NCBI GenBank assembly: GCA_964469555.1
Contig: CAYYAQ010000104.1
Location: 1-18,466 of the forward strand
DNA: 18,466 nucleotides
Source of the DNA: CAYYAQ01 sp964469555
GTDB taxonomy: Bacteria > Planctomycetota > UBA1135 > UBA2386
Reading direction: 5' to 3'
The position numbers and the translations under genes are program-made. This document shows positions 13,107-18,466 of this stretch, in pieces (positions within the stretch are counted from its first letter, which is position 1; every line of letters starts with the position of its first letter). Below the pieces are notes generated by a model, which saw only the letters and a program-made list of their open reading frames with translations, had not been told where the DNA came from and did not search any database.

Positions 13107-15068
13107 CTAGAGCTGCTGCAACCGATACATGCGCGAATAGAGCCCGCCCGACTTGACCAACTCGTCGTGGGTGCCCCGCTCTTCGAGTCGTCCCTTGTCC
13201 ATGACCAGGATCACGTCCGCGGTTTGGATCGTCGACAGACGGTGCGCGATGACGAACGACGTGCGGTCTTTCATCAGGTTGGCGAGAGCGCTCTGCACGA
13301 CTTGTTCTGACTCCGAATCGAGCGCCGATGTGGCCTCGTCGAGGAAGAGGATTCGTGGGTCACGGAGAATCGCCCGGGCGATCGTGATCCGTTGACGCTG
13401 CCCACCGGACAGGTTCGTCCCCTGCTCACCGACCACCGAGTCGTAGCCGTGGGGTTGGTCGACGATGAACTGGTGGATGTGGGCAAGCCGCGCAGCTTTG
13501 AAGATCTCCTCGTCGGTCGCATCTCGCTTCCCGAACCGGATGTTCTCCAGGATGGACGTGTTGAACAGGAACGGCGCCTGGCTGACCATCGCGAGCTGCC
13601 GCCGGTAGCTGTGCAGGTCGATGTCGCAGAGGTCATGGCCATCGATCAGCACGCGACCGCTGGTCGGATCGTGGAAACGGGCGATCAAGTCCACGACCGT
13701 GGACTTGCCAGCCCCCGAGGGTCCAACGAACGCGATGGTCTGCCCTCGCTTCGCCCGGAAGCTGAGATCGTTGACGACCGTTTCGGACTCGTAGGCGAAG
13801 TGGACGGCCTCCAATGAGACCTCACCGCGAAGCTCCTCCAAGACCTTGCCCCCCTGACGGTGCCCGATGTCGGCGTCCACGGTCAAGATCGACTCGATGC
13901 CCTCCATCGCTCCGACGGACTCGCACAGGATGTTGTACGCCCGAACCAACCGCTTGACGTGTTGGTACGTCGTGGCGAGCGGCAGAGTGGCCATGGTCAT
14001 GTCGCCCATGTCGTAGTCGTGGTAGACCACGAGCCACCCCATCAACACGAGGAGTGCGCCGAACGAGATCTGATACCCCGCGAACAGGAACCCCTGCGAG
14101 AACCCCTTCGCCTTGAGCATCTTCTTCGTGCGACGCAGGAACTTCCCGTTGAAGACCCTGTACTCCTGCAGCCGTTCCTCTTCGAGTTGGAACGACTTGA
14201 CCGTCCGGATCCCGCTCAGCATCTGGTTCATCGACTCCGTCGAATCCCCCATCGCCTCGAGGCTCTTGCTGGAAGACCTGTGGATCTTGCGGCCCGCCCG
14301 GAGCATCGGAATGCTCATCAACGGGACCGCGACGAACATGACCCACGCAACCTCCGGCACGTAGATCAGAAGCAGGATGAAGTTGAACAGAATGCTCAGC
14401 GGATCCACGACCGCGTTGTTGGAGACGAGCGTGAAGGAACGCGTCAACACCGCCGTGTCGTTGGTGATGTTGGAGATCAGATCACCCATGCGGCGTTTCG
14501 TGAAGAAACGCATCGGCAACCTGAGGATGTGTTCGAGCACCTCGTTGCGCAGGTCGACGACGATCTTCGCGGCGAAGAAACGGGAGAGGACGGTCATCCC
14601 GTAGGTCGCGGCTCCGCCGAGCACGCCCATCACGATCGCCGCGATGCCGCAACTCACGAACACGGCCATGCGATCGCTCTGGATATCGCACGCCTGCTGC
14701 ACCCAGCCGCTGAATCCCTTGAACCACGCCTCGATCGTTTTCAGCACGTCCGCGGAGACATCGCTCCCGAGCAGCTTGGGGTCGAGTGGGGACGGTGTCT
14801 TGACCGGGGCGGTCGGGTCTTCGAACGCGTCGATCAAGAACTTCACGAGCCCGAGTGGGGCCTTCGTGAAGAAAGCCTGCAGCACGCCGAGGACGAGCAC
14901 CACAGCGACAAGTCCACGGTTCGCCACGACCCCGACCCAGATCCGTCGGAACAGGTCACGGAGCGTCATCCTCTTCCGGGGGCTAGAATCCGGGTCGATC
15001 CGAACGGCTCCTGTGTCCTCGCTCACGGGCGGTATGGTGCCGGTTTTGTTCGTTGCGGCAACGACCAT
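13107..15068 (-). CDS. MsbA-type ABC exporter (fused transmembrane and ATPase domains)
   Basis: A half-transporter of 653 residues: transmembrane domain about 35-390, then an ATPase domain with Walker A GPSGAGKST (449-457), signature LSGGQ (553-557), Walker B ILFLDEATSALD (573-584) and H-loop His609 in IAHRLST. All catalytic elements are intact. The layout matches the lipid-flippase/multidrug class (MsbA, BmrA), which works as a homodimer in the inner membrane; substrate is unknown. The length exceeds the usual 580-600 partly through a long first external loop (about 80-140, rich in Pro, Asp and Lys) and a 33-residue polar N-terminus. An alternative start at ATG 14969 has GGAAG at 4-base spacing and would leave room for a promoter after the hairpin at 15092-15120; ATG 15068 has no clear ribosome site. 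Confidence 0.93.
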   Translation of the reverse strand: MVVAATNKTGTIPPVSEDTGAVRIDPDSSPRKRMTLRDLFRRIWVGVVANRGLVAVVLVLGVLQAFFTKAPLGLVKFLIDAFEDPTAPVKTPSPLDPKLLGSDVSADVLKTIEAWFKGFSGWVQQACDIQSDRMAVFVSCGIAAIVMGVLGGAATYGMTVLSRFFAAKIVVDLRNEVLEHILRLPMRFFTKRRMGDLISNITNDTAVLTRSFTLVSNNAVVDPLSILFNFILLLIYVPEVAWVMFVAVPLMSIPMLRAGRKIHRSSSKSLEAMGDSTESMNQMLSGIRTVKSFQLEEERLQEYRVFNGKFLRRTKKMLKAKGFSQGFLFAGYQISFGALLVLMGWLVVYHDYDMGDMTMATLPLATTYQHVKRLVRAYNILCESVGAMEGIESILTVDADIGHRQGGKVLEELRGEVSLEAVHFAYESETVVNDLSFRAKRGQTIAFVGPSGAGKSTVVDLIARFHDPTSGRVLIDGHDLCDIDLHSYRRQLAMVSQAPFLFNTSILENIRFGKRDATDEEIFKAARLAHIHQFIVDQPHGYDSVVGEQGTNLSGGQRQRITIARAILRDPRILFLDEATSALDSESEQVVQSALANLMKDRTSFVIAHRLSTIQTADVILVMDKGRLEERGTHDELVKSGGLYSRMYRLQQL

Positions 15069-15091
15069 CCACGGACGAGAGGCTTAAACGC

Positions 15092-15120
15092 AAGAGCCCC
15101 GGTAAAACACCGGGGCTCTT
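15092..15120 (-). terminator. Intrinsic-type terminator after the SurA-like gene
   Basis: A perfect 12-bp stem (AAGAGCCCCGGT / ACCGGGGCTCTT) with a 5-base loop lies 20 bases beyond the stop of the SurA-like gene. The T-run after it on the minus strand is weak (GCGTTT), so it may be partly factor-dependent or serve as an mRNA 3'-end stabiliser. It separates the SurA-like gene from the ABC exporter gene, which therefore probably has its own promoter. Confidence 0.75.
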
Positions 15121-15140
15121 CTCTCGCGCGATGTAACTCG

Positions 15141-16748
15141 CTACTTGACCTCGGCCTTGGCGAGCACTTCCTTGGACCACTGCAGGAACTTGTGCGTCAG
15201 GAAGTCTTGCTTGACCAATTCCCGGGTGCGATCTTCCTTGACGGAGACGCTCTGGCGCGCCGGTCCGCGGGCGTTCACGCGGATGATGAACCACGCGTCC
15301 GTGCCCATGACCGGTCCGATGACCCTGCCGGGCTTGGCGTCGTAGTAGAGGAAGTAACCGAGCGAGAACCCGGTCAGCACGTCGGAATACTCGCTCTCGC
15401 GAATGCTCCGTCGGAGCTCGTTGAACGACTTGTTGCCGAGCCGGCCCTTCTCCTTATCGAGCGGGTAGAACTCACCGTAGGACTCGAGAGACTGGTCAAA
15501 GGTCTTCTCGCCCTTGGTGATCTTCTCCAGACAGCGTGCCGCCCGCTCGCGGGCCTGGTTCATGCCGTTGGGCTGCCACGCGCCGGTCTTGTGGCTCTTG
15601 CCCATGAACGGGATGACGTCCACGTTGACCGATCCGTCGGCGAAGAAGCGCTTGTGCTTGTCCGCGTGCTTTTGCAGGAGGTCGTCGTTGATTTCCTTCG
15701 CGATCATGTTCTCGTACGACTTGATCAGACGCCAGCGAACACGGAACGCCTCGAGGGTCGGGTACCCCTTGAACGCGCGCGCGATCATCTCGGTGCTGAA
15801 CAGCGTGTCGTCGAACTGCTTCCGGTAGGTCTTGAACTCCTTGGCGAACTCTTCGTCGTTCAGGTACGAGTTCTTCGAGACGAGCGCCTGCTTGAGCGCT
15901 TCGCGGATCACCAGCTCGCTGATCGCACGTTCCATGTCCTGGACGAACAAGCCGTCCTTGACCTGCTCGAACGCGTCGGCAGTCTTCCACCGGCGACCGT
16001 TGACGTCGAGCACGACCGTCGCGGGTAGCCCATCGGCCGGATACTTGATGTCACTCCACTTCTTGAGCTGACCGACCAGCATCTTGCGGATCATCTCAGC
16101 CCAGAACTTGGGCATCGAGCGGGGTTTGCCGTTCTCGTCGTAGCTGTTCTTCTCCATGCCCTTCAGGAACGCGTCCCCGTCGGTGCCGTTGGCTCCAGCC
16201 TTCACCGCTTCCTTCGTGATCGCCGGCCACTTGTCCGCTGGGCCAGGCATGAACACCTTGTCGAACTCCATCGTGACGCGGCGCTGGTGGATGTACTGCT
16301 CCTTCGGGATACCCGTCTGCGAGCGCACGACCTCCCAGAAGTCCAGGCCAGGGTACTTGATGCTGAACTCGCGCAGGTGTCCCTTCAGTTCTTCCTCGAT
16401 CGCCTTGTCATCGACGGCGAAGTCAGAAGCCTTCTTGCCGTCTTCCTTGATCATCCGCTCCTTCCACTCCTCCACGATGAACTCGAGGATCTTGAGCTCG
16501 ATCAGGTTCGTGCCGGCGAGGAACACCGTTTCGCGCTTGAGGTCGAGGGGCGACAGGCTCTTGCCGTTGACCTGGATGGGCCGCAGCAGATTCGAGCGGA
16601 AAGCAGAATTCTCGTCCTTCACCTTCTTTGTCGCGTTGATGATCCCCCGCTCTATTTCGTTCTTGGCCTTCTGAGGGTCTTGAGCCCCCAGCGGGATCAG
16701 GACCGTGCCAGAGATCAAGATGGCCAGTAGATTTGCGAATGCTGTCAT
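15141..16748 (-). CDS. Exported SurA/PpiC-like foldase with a degenerate parvulin domain
   Basis: The 535-residue product has an N-terminal signal peptide (hydrophobic about 3-20, likely cleavage after LGA-Q). Residues 59-100 (VNGKSLSPLDL, then a helix ending in EFIVEEW) resemble the SurA/PrsA N-terminal chaperone module; a similar unit recurs at 248-290 (DVNGRRWKTADAF then a helical stretch), followed by long charged helices. Residues about 375-492 fit a parvulin-like PPIase domain: VDVIPFMGKSHKT, an ARCLEKITKGEKTFDQ helix, GRLGNKSFNEL, a FSLGY turn and the end RVIGPVMGTDAWFIIRV. The active-site pattern is diverged, so isomerase activity is doubtful. Probable periplasmic folding factor for envelope proteins. 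No clear Shine-Dalgarno. Family assignment rests on pattern resemblance. Confidence 0.75.
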   Translation of the reverse strand: MTAFANLLAILISGTVLIPLGAQDPQKAKNEIERGIINATKKVKDENSAFRSNLLRPIQVNGKSLSPLDLKRETVFLAGTNLIELKILEFIVEEWKERMIKEDGKKASDFAVDDKAIEEELKGHLREFSIKYPGLDFWEVVRSQTGIPKEQYIHQRRVTMEFDKVFMPGPADKWPAITKEAVKAGANGTDGDAFLKGMEKNSYDENGKPRSMPKFWAEMIRKMLVGQLKKWSDIKYPADGLPATVVLDVNGRRWKTADAFEQVKDGLFVQDMERAISELVIREALKQALVSKNSYLNDEEFAKEFKTYRKQFDDTLFSTEMIARAFKGYPTLEAFRVRWRLIKSYENMIAKEINDDLLQKHADKHKRFFADGSVNVDVIPFMGKSHKTGAWQPNGMNQARERAARCLEKITKGEKTFDQSLESYGEFYPLDKEKGRLGNKSFNELRRSIRESEYSDVLTGFSLGYFLYYDAKPGRVIGPVMGTDAWFIIRVNARGPARQSVSVKEDRTRELVKQDFLTHKFLQWSKEVLAKAEVK

Positions 16749-16778
16749 GGTCGGGTGTCCGGTGAAAAACGGAGGCGG

Positions 16779-16834
16779 GGGGAGCTTGAGGGGCGCAGGA
16801 GCTTACCCTTTCAGGGTACCCTGGCCAGCTCCCC
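16779..16834. repeat. Nested inverted repeats in the divergent intergenic region
   Basis: The 146-base gap between the divergent SurA-like gene and the 227-residue gene holds overlapping symmetric elements. GGGGAGCT (16779-16786) pairs with AGCTCCCC (16827-16834). GGAGCTT occurs twice, 17 bases apart (16781 and 16798). TACCCT-TTC-AGGGTA (16804-16818) is a 6-3-6 hairpin, and CAGGGTACCCTG (16812-16823) is a perfect 12-bp palindrome that shares its centre half. This could be an operator array or a leader RNA fold; I see no clear promoter hexamers. Confidence 0.5.
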
Positions 16835-16894
16835 TTCGTGCCGCAAACGGCTCACATCGCCAGGATACTCCCTGATTTATCGATTCCCGTCTAG

Positions 16895-17578
16895 ATGACC
16901 TACGACCCCCGCACCATCGCCTTCTTGGCCGAAGTCCTCTACCCCCCCACGCAGGTCGTCCCCGACGTCGTGCAGGGAATCCACAACTCCCTGTTTCAGC
17001 AGCCGGAACTGGGCTACCAGAGCTTCCAGGTCGCCCAGGATGGCATCCACCTGACCAACATGCCGGATACTCCCGGATCCGTCTCGTCGGTCACGTTTCT
17101 CCCCGACCGCCTGATCCTCCGGGAGGAGCTGCGCGCGACCACGCTCGACGACTTCGCAACCCGCCTTGTCAACGTGGCTGGGATCTCGCTGGAAGCGCTC
17201 CAGATCCCCGTATCCATCGCCCAGCAGTTCGTCATCCGGTCGCTCGTTACGCCTCGATACGTTCACGATAGTAGAGAGTTCCTGAGCCAACGGCTGATGT
17301 CCGGGTCGATGGACCATTGGGGCAAGTTCGACCGCCCGTTCGAGAGCCTGGGATTCCGCTACACGTTTCCGCAACACGATGACCAACCGGAACTCTTCAA
17401 CCTGCGCATCGAAACCTGGAACCAAGACCCCCGGTCGGTGTGGATCGAGAACGTGGGCAGTTTCACGCAGCCGGTGCCGATCGCCGAGATGCCGCAGCTC
17501 GGCGCGCACCTGATTTCGACATACCAGTTCTTGACCGGTCCCGTATGCGAGTTCATCCAAGAGTTCGACACGCCCTGA
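16895..17578 (+). CDS. Unrecognised 227-residue protein
   Basis: The product starts at ATG 16895 without a visible Shine-Dalgarno and ends at a TGA at 17576-17578. I do not recognise the family. It looks like a soluble, mixed alpha/beta cytosolic protein: no signal peptide, no membrane helix, few low-complexity stretches, many aromatic and Gln residues (YPPTQVVPDVVQGIHNSLFQQ near the start; FRYTFPQHDDQPELFNLRIETW at about 163-184), and an alternation of hydrophobic strands that could form a sheet binding a small ligand or partner. The following gene begins inside its last 34 bases in another frame, which suggests coupled expression. Codon use is like that of neighbours, so it looks like a real native gene. 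Confidence 0.8.
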   Translation: MTYDPRTIAFLAEVLYPPTQVVPDVVQGIHNSLFQQPELGYQSFQVAQDGIHLTNMPDTPGSVSSVTFLPDRLILREELRATTLDDFATRLVNVAGISLEALQIPVSIAQQFVIRSLVTPRYVHDSREFLSQRLMSGSMDHWGKFDRPFESLGFRYTFPQHDDQPELFNLRIETWNQDPRSVWIENVGSFTQPVPIAEMPQLGAHLISTYQFLTGPVCEFIQEFDTP

Positions 17579-18261
17579 TCATCGCTCTGCTCTGGCTCGC
17601 GAACGCATCGTGCGACGACGCACCGGACAAAGGAAAACCTGATCCCGCGCCCGTGATGAAGGAGGCGATGGTCCTCGACGGCGTGGCGATCACCCGGAAG
17701 GAGATCGAGGACTGGCTCCCGTATCTGCGCGAGGTGTCCCCGAGCACGGGCCACAGCTCGGGCATGCGGTACCTGCTCGATCGCTACTTGATTCCGATGG
17801 CTTTCGCCCGAACGAAGTTCGCCGCGAGGCACGAAGAGCAGCGCAAGAACGCCGAGGGAATCGCGAAGGTGCTCGGCGATTCAGCGGGTTACACCGAGCT
17901 GCTCGAGCGCACCAGGAAGTTCTCTGGTGCGGAGGTGCTAACCGACCTGCTGCGGACGGATCTACCCCTCCCGGAACAACGGTGGCTATTCGACGATGCG
18001 AATGTCGGGCGCGTGAGCCCGGTCCTGGAGACGGCGCAGGGATTCAGCCTCGTCGCCGCGTCGGACAAGCAACCAGGACTGACGAAGGCATTCGACCGTG
18101 TGGACGCGATTCTCGTCCGCTTCTACACACACACCGCGAAAGACCACGGGAAGTGGTGCCAAGCTCTCAAGGTTCGCCTGGGGAGTCTTGCACCCGAAGC
18201 CATCAAGGTTCACCCTGAGTTCCGGGACGCCCTCCCCAACTGGCCGAAACCGAAGAAGTAG
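17545..18261 (+). CDS. Small SurA-like exported protein, probable lipoprotein
   Basis: The ATG at 17545 gives 238 residues; the frame is open further upstream, but only this start yields a signal sequence (MRVHPRVRHALIIALLWLANASC). Cys23 could be lipidated, although ANASC is a weak lipobox (Asn at -3). The mature part opens with MVLDGVAITRKEIEDWLPYL, like the start of SurA/PrsA chaperone modules, then a helical charged region. The end VGRVSPVLETAQGFSLVAASDKQPG resembles the last strand of a parvulin domain, but there is no room for a full one, so it is probably a chaperone-like fragment. It overlaps the previous gene by 34 bases, and its TAG is directly followed by the next ATG. No Shine-Dalgarno. 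Confidence 0.78.
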   Translation: MRVHPRVRHALIIALLWLANASCDDAPDKGKPDPAPVMKEAMVLDGVAITRKEIEDWLPYLREVSPSTGHSSGMRYLLDRYLIPMAFARTKFAARHEEQRKNAEGIAKVLGDSAGYTELLERTRKFSGAEVLTDLLRTDLPLPEQRWLFDDANVGRVSPVLETAQGFSLVAASDKQPGLTKAFDRVDAILVRFYTHTAKDHGKWCQALKVRLGSLAPEAIKVHPEFRDALPNWPKPKK

Positions 18262-18466
18262 ATGACCCGCCACGCCTGGCTGCTCGCCCTCGTCCTGCCA
18301 ATTGCCGCAGCGCCCGCGCTCGCGCAAGCGGCGCAGGACAAGAAAACGGACAAACCACAGAAGGTCCAGGCGCCGCGTTGGCCGGAGATGTCCAAGGCCG
18401 ATCAATCCAAGGGCCGAAAGTGGCTGAAACTCCTGGCGAGCAAGAAGGACAAGACACACCAGAAGG
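18262..18466 (+). CDS. Exported protein, N-terminal part, cut by window end
   Basis: ATG 18262 follows the previous gene's TAG with no gap, and the frame is open to the window end (68 codons). Residues 1-22 form a signal peptide (MTRHAWLLALVLPIAAAPALA, cleavage probably before QA). The mature start is very Lys-rich (DKKTDKPQKVQAPRWPEM, then KGRKWLKLLASKKDK). The only upstream purine-rich signal is AAGAAG in the end of the previous gene. Too little is visible for a function. It is the third exported product in a row counting the SurA-like gene across the divergent gap. Confidence 0.75.
   Translation, partial: MTRHAWLLALVLPIAAAPALAQAAQDKKTDKPQKVQAPRWPEMSKADQSKGRKWLKLLASKKDKTHQK

Noticed and set aside
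13860..16028. 722-residue plus-strand frame
   Set aside because: Long, but antisense to two well-supported genes and crossing the hairpin terminator; composition is that of the complement of charged coding sequence.

Overview
The window is GC-rich bacterial chromosome, densely packed, with short intergenic gaps (no stretch over 300 bases lacks a gene), frequent 4-nt start/stop overlaps (GTGA, TTGA), several GTG or TTG starts, and Shine-Dalgarno sites that are strong for some genes and absent for others. I see no tRNA, rRNA, CRISPR array, insertion sequence or phage gene. The gene mix (animal-type adenylosuccinate lyase, a lone RsbW-like kinase, secreted Arg/His-rich protein, SurA-like exported proteins, weak ribosome sites) would fit Planctomycetota or a similar environmental phylum, but this is an impression and not a demonstrated placement.

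Layout. 1-162: end of dtd (D-aminoacyl-tRNA deacylase), convergent with a two-gene minus-strand unit (1500-167) of a low-molecular-weight phosphatase translationally coupled to a fructosamine-kinase-family protein, a plausible protein-deglycation module. 1682-4628: clpB followed by a 91-residue coiled-coil protein; a 7-9-7 inverted repeat lies upstream of clpB. 6077-4644: purB. 11033-6108, minus strand: a long run of an unrecognised 349-residue protein, an orphan MinD/FlhG-like ATPase, a ComEA-like helix-hairpin-helix protein, nadC, an RsbW-like anti-sigma kinase, a VanZ-like membrane protein and a secreted basic protein. 11859-11275: ruvC with an unusual insertion, divergent from ispD-ispF (11904-13093), two overlapping genes of the MEP isoprenoid pathway. 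15068-13107: MsbA-type ABC exporter. 16748-15141: SurA-like exported foldase with its own hairpin terminator. 16749-16894: palindrome-rich divergent intergenic region. 16895-18466: an unrecognised cytosolic protein, a small SurA-like lipoprotein candidate and the start of another exported protein cut by the window edge.

How the parts fit. Much of the content is housekeeping: protein and tRNA quality control (dtd, deglycation pair, clpB), purine and NAD synthesis (purB, nadC), isoprenoid synthesis (ispD, ispF), recombination (ruvC) and envelope biogenesis (ABC exporter, SurA-like proteins). I did not find a clearly new defence or mobile system. The less explained parts are the MinD-like/349-residue pair, the RuvC insertion, the SurA-like protein with two apparent N-terminal-type modules, and three inverted-repeat sites.
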